This document shows, piece after piece, positions 1-6,140 of a stretch of DNA of 12,621 nucleotides. The notes beneath the pieces were generated by a model. The model saw nothing but the letters and a program-made list of their open reading frames with translations, had not been told where the DNA came from and did no database searches. The DNA comes from an uncultured Clostridia bacterium (GTDB taxonomy: Bacteria; Bacillota; Clostridia; Monoglobales; Monoglobaceae). The DNA lies in the NCBI GenBank assembly GCA_910580105.1, contig CAJTWN010000026.1, positions 1 to 12,621 on the forward strand. Direction: 5' to 3'. Positions within the stretch are counted from its first letter, which is position 1; each line of letters starts with the position of its first letter. Made by a program: the position numbers and the translations under genes.

Positions 1-32
1 TTCCCTACACCAGTTCTATGATGGGTGACATT
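1..32 (+). repeat. Toxin carrier/tip junction repeat, copy 1
   Basis: These 32 bases are identical to 2451-2482 and encode LPYTSSMMGDI in both places. Identity stops abruptly at base 33, where the two tips diverge. The repeat may extend left of the window. It is a natural site for homologous recombination that would exchange toxin tips. Confidence 0.85.
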
Positions 33-467
33 TCTATTGTCCATCCCTATCCCGCCGTGGTTCCTGATGTTCAGCCCTACGCCGACACTACACCTGAGCC
101 TTACCCGCCTGCGGCGGACAGCGCGGGGAATTATTTACCAAATGTTAATAAAGTAAGAGTAGACACTCGAAAAGTAACCCATTATGCTTTAAATCCTAAT
201 AATTTATCCGGAGGAGCAGATAAAGCAAAAGTTTTTGAAAGTGCATTAGGATACAATCAGTCTAATGCTACACAATTAATAGAGCAAATCCAAAGTAAAT
301 TGCCAAAAAGTGAAGCAGTTGTTGGTAATTTAGATAAGTATGGACAAAGATTTACAGTTGATATTCCTATAACTGGTCCAAACGGAAGGACTGCTATTGT
401 ACGAACCGGCTGGATTTTAGAACATGGTTCTGATGTACCGAGAATGACCACATTATTTGTGAAATAG
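1..467 (+). CDS. Polymorphic toxin C-terminus, DUF6883-type tip (5' partial)
   Basis: The reading frame is open to the left window edge (codons start at base 3, reading LPYTSSMMGDI), so the first ATG at 18 is probably not the real start and this is the end of a longer protein. The first ~40 residues are a Pro/Tyr-rich linker with GC-rich codons. From about base 130 the DNA becomes AT-rich and encodes a compact domain of about 110 residues. That domain has the DUF6883 pattern: a K-x-T-x-Y-x-LNP opening, a GG-x-DKAKVFE-x-ALGY segment, a central G-x-x-F-x-V-x-x-P-I-x-GPNGR strand, then a Trp-x-x-E-x-G-x-x-x-PR-x-x-T ending. Domains of this family occur as polymorphic-toxin tips and beside DUF4926 genes, which is exactly the neighbour here, 9 bp downstream. 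The toxic activity is not known to me. The carrier type (Rhs, LXG, phage-head-like or other) cannot be told because its N-terminal part is outside the window. It could also be an orphan tip with no carrier. Confidence 0.72.
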   Translation, partial: PYTSSMMGDISIVHPYPAVVPDVQPYADTTPEPYPPAADSAGNYLPNVNKVRVDTRKVTHYALNPNNLSGGADKAKVFESALGYNQSNATQLIEQIQSKLPKSEAVVGNLDKYGQRFTVDIPITGPNGRTAIVRTGWILEHGSDVPRMTTLFVK

Positions 468-476
468 GAGGTTTTT

Positions 477-671
477 ATGAAATTTAATGAGTTAGACTGT
501 GTGAGAACATTGAGAAATTTTCCAGAATATGGTATTGCAAAGGGTGAAACAGGTGTTATTATTATTGCTTTTAATAAACCAAACGAAGCTTATGAAGTAG
601 AATTTGAAGATGGCTCAGGAAGACCCAAAGCTACTTTCCCTATTTTACCGGAAGACTTAGAACTATTTTGA
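477..671 (+). CDS. DUF4926-type small protein, presumed immunity to the upstream toxin
   Basis: This 64-residue protein starts 9 bp after the toxin stop, with an AGGAGG ribosome site overlapping that stop region, so the two are translationally paired. The sequence has the DUF4926 layout. An LD-x-V opening is followed by PEYG, a KGETGVII turn, an EAYEVEFEDGSGRPKA core of alternating beta-strand residues, and a short LPEDLELF tail. Such small beta-barrel-like proteins are recurrent partners of DUF6883 domains. It has no signal peptide or membrane segment, so it should act in the cytoplasm, where an immunity protein to a delivered toxin would be needed. The immunity role is inferred from family and position, not shown by a catalytic or binding motif. 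Confidence 0.75.
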   Translation: MKFNELDCVRTLRNFPEYGIAKGETGVIIIAFNKPNEAYEVEFEDGSGRPKATFPILPEDLELF

Positions 672-777
672 AATTAAATTTGTTCAAGGTCAAGGTCCAA
701 TAGGTATGCCTGACTGAAGTGAAAACTACATTTTATGAATCCCAATTTTGGGGAGATTGATAGGAGGATGGTTCACA
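670..777 (+). other. Possible decayed coding remnant between immunity genes
   Basis: Overlapping the DUF4926 stop, one frame reads FVQGQGPIGMPD and then hits TGA at 715. It continues SENYIL before another stop. If the TGA is a mutated Trp codon, the piece looks protein-like, and it lies in the same frame as the gene starting at 778. It may be the worn end of another toxin tip. The evidence is only that the text resembles protein; chance is a real alternative. Confidence 0.2.
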
Positions 778-1055
778 ATGATTATTGAAAAAATAGAATC
801 CGAAGGAATTTATTACTTAGATATGGCGAGACAAAAAGTATTTTGCAGTTTTAAAAAGTGCAATGATAATTAGTTAGCTATAGAAAAAGAACAGAAAACC
901 TTAGTGATGAACAAGTAGATTTTTTAAGGGGAAAGGATAGAACAATAGGACAAAGAGATGTTGATACCAATAAATGCTATATCGAATTGTTTACTCGACC
1001 TTTTACCCGATTTGAATTTATGTTTCCTGAGCAAATATCTGAATATCAAAAATAA
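778..1055 (+). pseudogene. Frameshifted small gene, probable former immunity gene
   Basis: An ATG at 778 sits 10 bp after a clear AGGAGG (762-767) and encodes 31 residues (MIIEKIESEGIYYLDMARQK..., ending FKKCNDN) before TAG at 871. A second frame, open from 870, reads on as SYRKRTENLSDEQVDFLRGK and ends with IELFTRPFTRFEFMFPEQ and TAA at 1053-1055. Read together, with a shift near 867-878, they make one plausible protein of about 92 residues. That is the size of many immunity proteins, and the gene lies in a row of such genes. I do not recognise the family. A programmed frameshift is possible, but there is no obvious slippery heptamer. A sequencing error is also possible. Confidence 0.5.
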
Positions 1056-1302
1056 AGGGATTCAATTTATACAAATGGCTTGTCAACACATGATTTAAGT
1101 TAACGCATAACGATTACCAAAATGAAAGTTCTGAGAATTATAGGACTTTCATTTTTGGAATAAATTAAGAATATATCCATTATCTATGTACAACAATCAT
1201 AACAAAATTTCATGAATTCTTCATGCAGCCCTGTGATTATATGCAATACCAATGGCCAATGTCTATATCAAAATAGTTACATAAAATAAAGGAGTTTAAA
1301 AA
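1056..1302 (+). other. AT-rich intergenic stretch before the Imm63 gene
   Basis: No open frame of note is present on either strand. The only clear structure is the terminator-like hairpin at 1119-1156. The stretch from 1160 to 1285 is AT-rich and probably holds the promoter of the downstream gene, but no -35/-10 pair stands out enough to place it. Confidence 0.4.
1119..1156 (+). terminator. Rho-independent-like terminator after the broken gene
   Basis: The arms AAAATGAAAGTTCT (1119-1132) and AGGACTTTCATTTT (1142-1155) pair over 14 positions, with one G-T wobble, around a 9-base loop. The downstream arm ends in a short T run. The A/T symmetry means it could work in both directions. It separates the left toxin/immunity genes from the Imm63 pair. 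Confidence 0.6.
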
Positions 1303-1740
1303 ATGCGTTATCACAAATTATATTCCACAAAAGAATTAGAGTCCCATATAAACAGACTTTATGAAAAATTAGCACCCATTGCAAAAAAAGATGCGGTTTA
1401 TGCGCCAATCACAACATATTTTTCTTCAATTATAAGTGGTGATGGAGATTATTGTTTTTCCGCAGATGATGGATATCACTTTTGTAGTGTCGAAAGAGGT
1501 ATTATACACGAAGAGAAAACAACACAAAATCTCACAGAAATCACTTACTGGGTACTTGAAGCACAAATTTTTGAGATGGCAGCCCAATATGAACGCCAAC
1601 ATAGAATTAATCACCAAGATGTCAGAAGAACCATTTTTTCCAAAGAGTTACAATACTTAAATTTTCTCGGAAGAGAATATGGAAAAATAGCTGCATTAGA
1701 GTTTAATCATATTTTAAGCGCAAACCCTTTTCAGGACTAA
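1303..1740 (+). CDS. Imm63-family immunity protein
   Basis: This is a 145-residue soluble protein. GGAG lies 8 bp before the ATG. The family match rests on the run of features that I associate with Imm63 proteins. These are a DDGYHF-x-x-x-ERG segment (about residues 52-64), an E-x-x-TTQ-x-LTEI-x-YWVLE helix (70-85), then F-x-MA-x-x-YE-x-x-x-RI-x-x-QD-x-RR (88-109). A Leu-rich C-terminal helix follows, ending in NPF near the stop. Imm63 proteins are cytoplasmic partners of polymorphic toxins. No cognate toxin lies directly upstream, so this appears to be an orphan immunity gene kept in the array. A diverged paralogue follows 101 bp downstream. No membrane segment or signal peptide is present. 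Confidence 0.8.
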   Translation: MRYHKLYSTKELESHINRLYEKLAPIAKKDAVYAPITTYFSSIISGDGDYCFSADDGYHFCSVERGIIHEEKTTQNLTEITYWVLEAQIFEMAAQYERQHRINHQDVRRTIFSKELQYLNFLGREYGKIAALEFNHILSANPFQD

Positions 1741-1757
1741 GCATAAAATCCCATTAC

Positions 1758-1789
1758 CATTTCGCATTTCATCGATGAAATGCGAAATG
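1758..1789. repeat. 32-bp perfect palindrome between the two Imm63 genes
   Basis: The half-site CATTTCGCATTTCAT is followed by the central CG and its exact reverse complement, giving 32 bases with no mismatch. It would form a strong hairpin of at least 14 pairs in RNA. There is no T run after it, so it is not a typical terminator. It may be an operator, an RNA processing structure, or a short mobile palindromic element. Confidence 0.75.
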
Positions 1790-1841
1790 CGGATGAGTAG
1801 CTTCTTAACGGCTATATTAAATAAGTAAAGGGGGAGTAGAT

Positions 1842-2282
1842 ATGAATACATTTTTGTCTACGCAAGAATTAGAAACACATTTTCGCAATACTTATGCAAA
1901 GGTAGAACCTTATGCAAGAAGAGATGAGGTATATGCGCCATTAGATAACTATTTTGCCAAAGGTACGCCCGGCGTACAGCCCGGCAGTTTTTGTTATGCC
2001 GATGATAATGGGTATCACTTTGGCGCAATCGATATACGCGGCAATGTCATTTTAAATATTGTGACCCAAAGCTTATCCGAAATTACATATCAAGTTTTGA
2101 GAAATAATATATTTTAGATGTCCTTTGATTACGAGAGGAAAACCAGAATTGACGGACAGGACACCAAAAGAATAGCATTTGATAAAAAGATTGAATATTT
2201 GAACTATATCAGCAAAGAATTCGCCGAATATGAAAGACAAAAACTCAATATTGCACTCAGAGAAAACCCATTTGTAGATTAA
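1842..2282 (+). pseudogene. Second Imm63-family gene, interrupted by one amber codon
   Basis: The ATG at 1842 follows GGGGGAG (1830-1835). The frame runs 91 codons to TAG at 2115-2117 and then, in the same frame, for a further 54 codons to TAA at 2280-2282. The full length of about 146 codons matches the intact paralogue upstream (145). Aligned, the paralogue has EITYWVLEAQIFEMAAQYER and this copy has EITYQVLRNNIF, stop, then MSFDYER. The stop therefore replaces one Glu codon (GAG in the paralogue, TAG here), a single G-to-T change. The part after the stop keeps good family residues (RIDGQD, NPF), so the loss is recent. An ATG follows the stop immediately, so restart or stop readthrough is conceivable, but no ribosome site is visible for it. 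Confidence 0.75.
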
Positions 2283-2295
2283 CAAAATCAAATTT

Positions 2296-2338
2296 TTAAA
2301 ATAGAGAAAGCTCTCATAGGCTTTCTCTATTGCACTTT
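2296..2338 (+). terminator. Rho-independent terminator after the Imm63 pseudogene
   Basis: A perfect 12-bp stem, AATAGAGAAAGC (2300-2311) with GCTTTCTCTATT (2320-2331), encloses an 8-base loop. It is preceded by an A/T run and followed by TGCACTTTT. It ends just before the toxin-carrier fragment begins at about 2342. Confidence 0.65.
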
Positions 2339-2341
2339 TAA

Positions 2342-2590
2342 CCTTTTCCCCTCTACAATTACCTGAATGCAATCTTTGCCCCAACGGAACGTGAACGCAA
2401 ACGAAACCTTATACGGGGAATCGAAAGTTCTCTCCGTGCAATTGAGAACCTTCCCTACACCAGTTCTATGATGGGTGACATTGAATCAATTTTTATCCAT
2501 TAAAAATATGAAGGGACGTTTCTTAATACTGGTCTATATAAAAAACAGATTCAGAAACATGGAACTGATATATCAGGAATAGCTGCATAA
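2342..2590 (+). pseudogene. Toxin-carrier fragment with decayed C-terminal tip
   Basis: From 2342 a frame reads as a helical, charged segment (including NYLNAIFAPTERERKRN and GIESSLRAIENLPYTSSMM) up to a stop at 2501. Its last part, LPYTSSMMGDI, is identical to the start of the window in both protein and DNA (32 bp), so it is the same carrier just before the tip joins. After the 2501 stop the same frame continues with protein-like text (TGLYKKQIQKHGTDIS) to stops at 2588. This looks like a third, different and degraded tip. There is no start codon or ribosome site, so it is not expressed as it stands. Its likely role is a spare or discarded tip with its recombination junction. The carrier family is not recognised. 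Confidence 0.6.
2451..2482 (+). repeat. Toxin carrier/tip junction repeat, copy 2
   Basis: This is the exact partner of bases 1-32, placed at the far right of the toxin/immunity array in the same orientation and same reading frame. The carrier sequence upstream of it (from about 2342) probably also matches the carrier left of the window, but that cannot be checked here. Confidence 0.85.
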
Positions 2591-2675
2591 TAATGAAGCT
2601 AAAAGTTTTATAACCCAATGGTATATCTGCCTTTAATTTTTTATTTATGCAAATTTAACTTCTATTCCGGCCTTG
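2591..2675. other. Short intergenic stretch at the edge of the array
   Basis: This AT-rich DNA lies between the decayed tip and the stop of the ANTAR gene. No gene, clear hairpin or integration signature is visible. It marks the change from the AT-rich array to the more balanced housekeeping region. Confidence 0.4.
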
Positions 2676-3248
2676 TTATTCCTCCTGATAGCGGAGAATC
2701 ACCTGCCGGGCAATCTCCATTCGTGTAACCCGGTCATCCATCGCACATTTCTCTATATACCGATGGGCCTCCTGCTCTTTCCATCCCCGTTTTTCTACCA
2801 GCAGACATTTGGCCATACCGACCAGCCGGGCTTCTTCCAGCTTCTTTTTTAACTTCTCTGACTCTGCACGATATATCTGCATCCGTTTTCTACACCCTTC
2901 AGCAAGGTGCAGTGTGCGAAAAAATTCGTTCCGATGAATCGGCTTAGGCAGTACAAAAATCCCCTCACCCTCCGCTTTTGCCGCAATGGGAGCCAAAATT
3001 TCATTTTTCACCAGCAATATAATGCCGGACTCCACTGCTTTGGCTGCTGCCGCCGCAAATACCTGCCCCTGCTCGTCCTGAAGCGGTGTATTTATCAAAA
3101 TCAAATCATATACAGAGACATTCAGTTTCCGCCGCGCCTGGGCTGCACTGGATGCAGTATCAATTTTTGCATAGGCATAGCTTTTCAATAACTGAACCAA
3201 AGCTTCACCGCTTTTTGCATTTCCTGATACCAAAAGTATACTGCTCAA
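2676..3248 (-). CDS. ANTAR-domain RNA-binding regulator with degenerate receiver
   Basis: About 190 residues from a TTG at 3248, chosen because GGAAGGGG lies about 10 bases upstream and the family begins right at SSILLVS. A further in-frame TTG at 3299 has no good ribosome site. Residues 1-115 form a receiver fold, but the usual phosphoacceptor Asp is Asn (YDLILINTPL, N53) and the N-terminal acidic pair is missing, though the Lys of LPKPI (102) is kept. Residues 118-141 look like a coiled coil. Residues 141-187 form the three-helix ANTAR domain (GMAKCLLVEKRGWKEQEAH, then CAMDDRVTRMEIARQVI). ANTAR proteins bind paired RNA hairpins and stop transcription termination. The gene follows glnA on the same strand, without a clear terminator between them, matching the glnA-plus-ANTAR arrangement I recall from clostridia. 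It probably controls nitrogen genes. Because N53 cannot be phosphorylated in the normal way, the input signal is probably protein or ligand binding. Confidence 0.88.
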   Translation of the reverse strand: MSSILLVSGNAKSGEALVQLLKSYAYAKIDTASSAAQARRKLNVSVYDLILINTPLQDEQGQVFAAAAAKAVESGIILLVKNEILAPIAAKAEGEGIFVLPKPIHRNEFFRTLHLAEGCRKRMQIYRAESEKLKKKLEEARLVGMAKCLLVEKRGWKEQEAHRYIEKCAMDDRVTRMEIARQVILRYQEE

Positions 3249-3357
3249 CCAAATACACCCCTTCCGCCTGTTATGAATTTCCGATTTTCCTCGCGGCAAC
3301 CTATATGAGAAATCTGTTTTTTTTGCTATTTATTCGGTCTCTTTATCAAAAGTACCC

Positions 3358-4650
3358 CTATAACGCTTCAAAATATTGCCGGTAGTCGTATGCAGCCTTA
3401 TCTTCTGCCGCCGCATAGGATACACATTCGCGCATCTTTTCGGCAAAGTATGCCGCCAAAATTGGCGCCGGCAATACCTTTTTCAAAAAGCTGCTTTTCT
3501 CTGCTTCTGCAACCGCCTCTTCCAATGATACAGGCAAAGCCTCAATTCCCTGTATATCCGTCTTGTCGGTAATATCAACAGCCGGTTCAAGGGTCATCTT
3601 CTTCTCGATTCCCTCCATCCCTGCCCATAAAAGGAGTGCATAGGCAAAATACGGGTTGCAGGCGCTGTCCGGTGAACGCAGTTCAATCCGCCCCCTCCCC
3701 TGGGTATCTTTTACCATTCGCAGCAACTGGGCGCGATTCTGTCTTGACCATGTAATAAAGCTTGGCGCCTCAAACTCACCAAACCGGGCATAGGAGTTGG
3801 TGGTTGGGTTCAAAAACGCCGTCATCTCCTTAATATGGCCCATTATCCCCGCCATAAACTGCTGACAGACCTCTTCCTCTGCCGGTTTTTCATCCGTGCC
3901 GCAAAGGGAAAAATTGATGTGCAGGCCGCTTCCGCTCTTTTTTGCAATCGGCTTTGGCATAAAAGAGGCGTGCAGGCCATTGATATTGGCAACGGTCTTA
4001 ATCATATTTTTAAAAGAGATAAAATGATCAGCTGCAGAAGCCGCACGGCTGTGCTTAAAGATAATTTCATGCTGACCCGGCCCCTTTTCGTGATGGGAAC
4101 TCTGCGGAAGCATCCCCATCTCTTCCAGCATCAAACAAATTTCCCTGCGGATATTCTCTCCCCGATCCAGCGGCGTAACGTCCAGATAACCGCCCTCGTC
4201 ATGAGGAACCCGTACCGGGCGGCGTCCGTCATCATCCATCTCAAAGAGGTAAAATTCACATTCCACCCCAATTTCACATTCATACCCCAGCTCACGCAGT
4301 TTTTCCACAGCCTGCTTCAAAAGATACCGGCCATCGCCCTCAAAAGGCCGTCCGTCCGGATAACGAATGTCACAAAACAGACGCAGAACCCGTCCCTCCT
4401 GAGGGCGCCAGGGAAGGATTTCGCCCGTGCTTACATTGGGCATCAAAATCAAATCGGATTCTTCCACAGCCATGAATCCTGCAATTTGCGACGCATCAAA
4501 GGGAACTCCTTCCCGCAGGACGCGGGGGAGTTCCGAGGCCATCACTGAGATATTCTTCATCTGCCCAAAAATATCACAAAAAGCAAGGCGCACAAATTTT
4601 ACGTCCATCTCCTCTATATATTCCATAATATTATTCTGACCGAACAACAT
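3358..4650 (-). CDS. glnA: Glutamine synthetase, type I
   Basis: This enzyme joins ammonia to glutamate with ATP to make glutamine, in the cytoplasm, as a dodecamer. The start is the ATG at 4650, with GAGGTG 7 bases upstream; the in-frame TTG at 4671 is less likely. The product is 430 residues, normal for the short type I enzymes. Visible signatures are the beta-grasp N-terminal domain with RLAFCDIFGQMKN (21-33), the metal-binding EIGVECEFYLF (126-136), the catalytic SHHEKGPGQHEIIF (185-198), GSGLHINFSL (240-249), NPTTNSYARF (281-290) and RIELRSPD (321-328). I see no adenylylation-loop motif, so control is likely by feedback, partner proteins or the adjoining ANTAR regulator. It lies 79 bp downstream of dinB, with its own promoter in the gap. 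Confidence 0.96.
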   Translation of the reverse strand: MLFGQNNIMEYIEEMDVKFVRLAFCDIFGQMKNISVMASELPRVLREGVPFDASQIAGFMAVEESDLILMPNVSTGEILPWRPQEGRVLRLFCDIRYPDGRPFEGDGRYLLKQAVEKLRELGYECEIGVECEFYLFEMDDDGRRPVRVPHDEGGYLDVTPLDRGENIRREICLMLEEMGMLPQSSHHEKGPGQHEIIFKHSRAASAADHFISFKNMIKTVANINGLHASFMPKPIAKKSGSGLHINFSLCGTDEKPAEEEVCQQFMAGIMGHIKEMTAFLNPTTNSYARFGEFEAPSFITWSRQNRAQLLRMVKDTQGRGRIELRSPDSACNPYFAYALLLWAGMEGIEKKMTLEPAVDITDKTDIQGIEALPVSLEEAVAEAEKSSFLKKVLPAPILAAYFAEKMRECVSYAAAEDKAAYDYRQYFEAL

Positions 4651-4696
4651 TGCCTTCACCTCTATCTGCAATTTTTATCACATTGCAATTTTTTTT

Positions 4697-4726
4697 ATGG
4701 TACCACAATTCCCCCTTATCTGTCAA
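4697..4726 (-). promoter_or_regulatory. Probable glnA promoter
   Basis: On the minus strand a perfect -35 TTGACA (4726-4721) is followed after 18 bp by TACCAT (4702-4697), a 4-of-6 match to the -10. The transcript would have a leader of roughly 40 bases. That is too short to hold the twin hairpins plus terminator expected of an ANTAR target, so if the neighbouring regulator acts on glnA it does so elsewhere or the main transcript starts upstream. Confidence 0.5.
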
Positions 4727-4729
4727 TCG

Positions 4730-5974
4730 TTACCTTCCAAATCCGGGCGGAAGTATGGATGGCTTCCAATGTCTCGGAATCGGAAGCTCGCATAAAAGAC
4801 GGGCAGGAAACACTGCATTTTCTCCAAAACGTTGGCAAATCTCGCCTTCTGCATATTCCGCGGCAAGCTGCCGCCCGCTCTGGGAATCTGTAAAAAAATC
4901 CAGCTGTTCCGGCGCTGTCTGATCCCGCAGCATGATCCCCCCAACAGTCACCGCCCGTACCGGAAGCCGCCAGTCATATCGCTTTTCAAACAATGCAAAC
5001 GCCGTTTCTGCAAGCATATGATAGCTGTCCGACACCCTTCCCATTCTTGTCTGGTATTGACGAGCTCCCAAATTTTTATCCTTTACCGAAAGCTGAACAC
5101 CGGCCGCCTTCAAACCATGTTTTCGCATCTCAGCCGCCACCTGCCGCGAAAGCTCAAGAATGACCCCCAAAACTTCTTGCCGTGTCTCCAGATCCCGTAT
5201 GCAGGTGATTCCCCGGCTGACCGATTTAATTGGAGAATGATACGAAAATGGCATAACCGGTGCGTCATCCAACCCATTCGCATAATACCAAAGCCGCTCT
5301 CCATTGATCCCCATCCTGCGGCGCAGGGTGTCCTTGTCCTGGAGGGCCAGTTCCCCGATGGTATGAATAAAAAAACGTTCCAGCATCTTTTTCGTTGCAC
5401 CGCCAACCCCCAGCATAGCGGCAGCCGGCAGCGGCCAAATCCTCTGTTTCATCTCTTCCTGCCGGATGCAGGTCACAGCGTCCGGCTTCTTTAAATCACT
5501 GCATAACTTGGCAAATACTTTATTATAGGACACGCCCACCGACACCGTAAGACCTGTTTCTTTTTTCACCTCCCGGCGAATCTTTTCTGCAATTTCTATT
5601 CCGGAACCAAACAAAAACCTGCTTCCTGTCACATCCAGCCAACATTCGTCAATTCCAAAAGGTTCCACCAAATCTGTATACCGGAGATAAACCTCCTGCA
5701 CAGCCCTCGAAAATTTCTCGTATTCCTTTGGCTGCGGCGGCACCACCACAAGAAACGGGCACTTCTGCCGGGCGCGCCATATTGGTTCGCCCGTTGTCAC
5801 ACCACAGGCCTTGGCCTTTTGATTTTTGGCCAGCACAATGCCATGGCGTTCCTCTGCGCTTCCGCATACAGCAACATATTCTCCGCACAGTTCCGGCTGC
5901 AGCCGGCAAGCCACAGAAGCATAAAAATTATTCAAATCACTGTGCAGAATTACTCTTTCCCTCTGTTTTTCCAT
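4730..5974 (-). CDS. dinB: DNA polymerase IV, Y-family translesion polymerase
   Basis: A 414-residue protein starts at the ATG at 5974 (AAGGAAG about 8 bases upstream; the in-frame TTG two codons earlier is less likely). It copies past damaged bases with low fidelity. The catalytic metal ligands are visible: D13 in HSDLNNFYASV, and D109/E110 in EPFGIDECWLDVT. Y18 is the expected steric gate against ribonucleotides. The palm and fingers (HGIVLAKNQKAK), the thumb helix-hairpin-helix region (LPAAAMLGVGGATKK) and the little-finger domain are all in order. Near the C-terminus, QLDFF (about 357-361) matches the beta-clamp binding motif. The length is usual for clostridial DinB. Its own strong promoter carries an inverted repeat, so it is probably repressed until needed, perhaps by DNA damage. 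It is divergent from the fibre gene. Confidence 0.95.
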   Translation of the reverse strand: MEKQRERVILHSDLNNFYASVACRLQPELCGEYVAVCGSAEERHGIVLAKNQKAKACGVTTGEPIWRARQKCPFLVVVPPQPKEYEKFSRAVQEVYLRYTDLVEPFGIDECWLDVTGSRFLFGSGIEIAEKIRREVKKETGLTVSVGVSYNKVFAKLCSDLKKPDAVTCIRQEEMKQRIWPLPAAAMLGVGGATKKMLERFFIHTIGELALQDKDTLRRRMGINGERLWYYANGLDDAPVMPFSYHSPIKSVSRGITCIRDLETRQEVLGVILELSRQVAAEMRKHGLKAAGVQLSVKDKNLGARQYQTRMGRVSDSYHMLAETAFALFEKRYDWRLPVRAVTVGGIMLRDQTAPEQLDFFTDSQSGRQLAAEYAEGEICQRFGENAVFPARLLCELPIPRHWKPSILPPGFGR

Positions 5975-6017
5975 CTGCAAAGCTTCCTTTCTACCGGGGT
6001 TTTTGTTTTCCTATCCT

Positions 6018-6046
6018 AATATAACATATTGTTCGTTATACGTCAA
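6018..6046 (-). promoter_or_regulatory. dinB promoter with an overlapping inverted repeat
   Basis: On the minus strand TTGACG (6046-6041) and TATATT (6023-6018) are exactly 17 bp apart, a strong vegetative promoter. An inverted repeat, TATAAC-N9-GTTATA (6020-6040), fills the spacer and overlaps the -10, an ideal place for a repressor. The same stretch reads CGAAC-AATAT-GTT, close to a Gram-positive SOS box (CGAAC-N4-GTTC) but with one extra base between the half-sites, so LexA control is possible but unproven. Confidence 0.6.
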
Positions 6047-6140
6047 CAAAAAAATTGTTCCACTTTCGGCACTTTCTGGCACAGAAAAGATGGTACGCTT
6101 ATATCAGGGGGACAAAATAAAAGAAAAGGAGACTGATATC

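Noticed and set aside
867..880. Programmed frameshift site in the broken small gene
   Set aside because: No slippery heptamer followed by a stable stem is visible, and neighbouring genes are also decaying.
2115..2117. Amber codon read as pyrrolysine or by suppression
   Set aside because: The intact paralogue has Glu at this place and a single base change explains it. No sign of a recoding element is visible.
3249..3357. ANTAR twin-hairpin target between glnA and the regulator gene
   Set aside because: Short GC-rich pairings exist, but no two hexaloop hairpins with the expected A1/G4 pattern could be placed.
3835..4548. 237-codon plus-strand frame
   Set aside because: It lies wholly antisense to glnA, whose motifs are clear, and has no ribosome site or recognisable features.
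4832..5494. 220-codon plus-strand frame
   Set aside because: It is antisense to dinB and only a consequence of dinB codon use.
6018..6046. Canonical LexA (SOS) box
   Set aside because: The half-sites are five bases apart instead of four and the second is incomplete, so it is kept only as an inverted repeat.
6060..6140. Sigma-54-type promoter for the fibre gene (TGGCAC near 6077)
   Set aside because: No matching TTGCA-type -12 element is found at the required distance. TTTC-GGCAC/TTTCTGGCAC is merely a short direct repeat.
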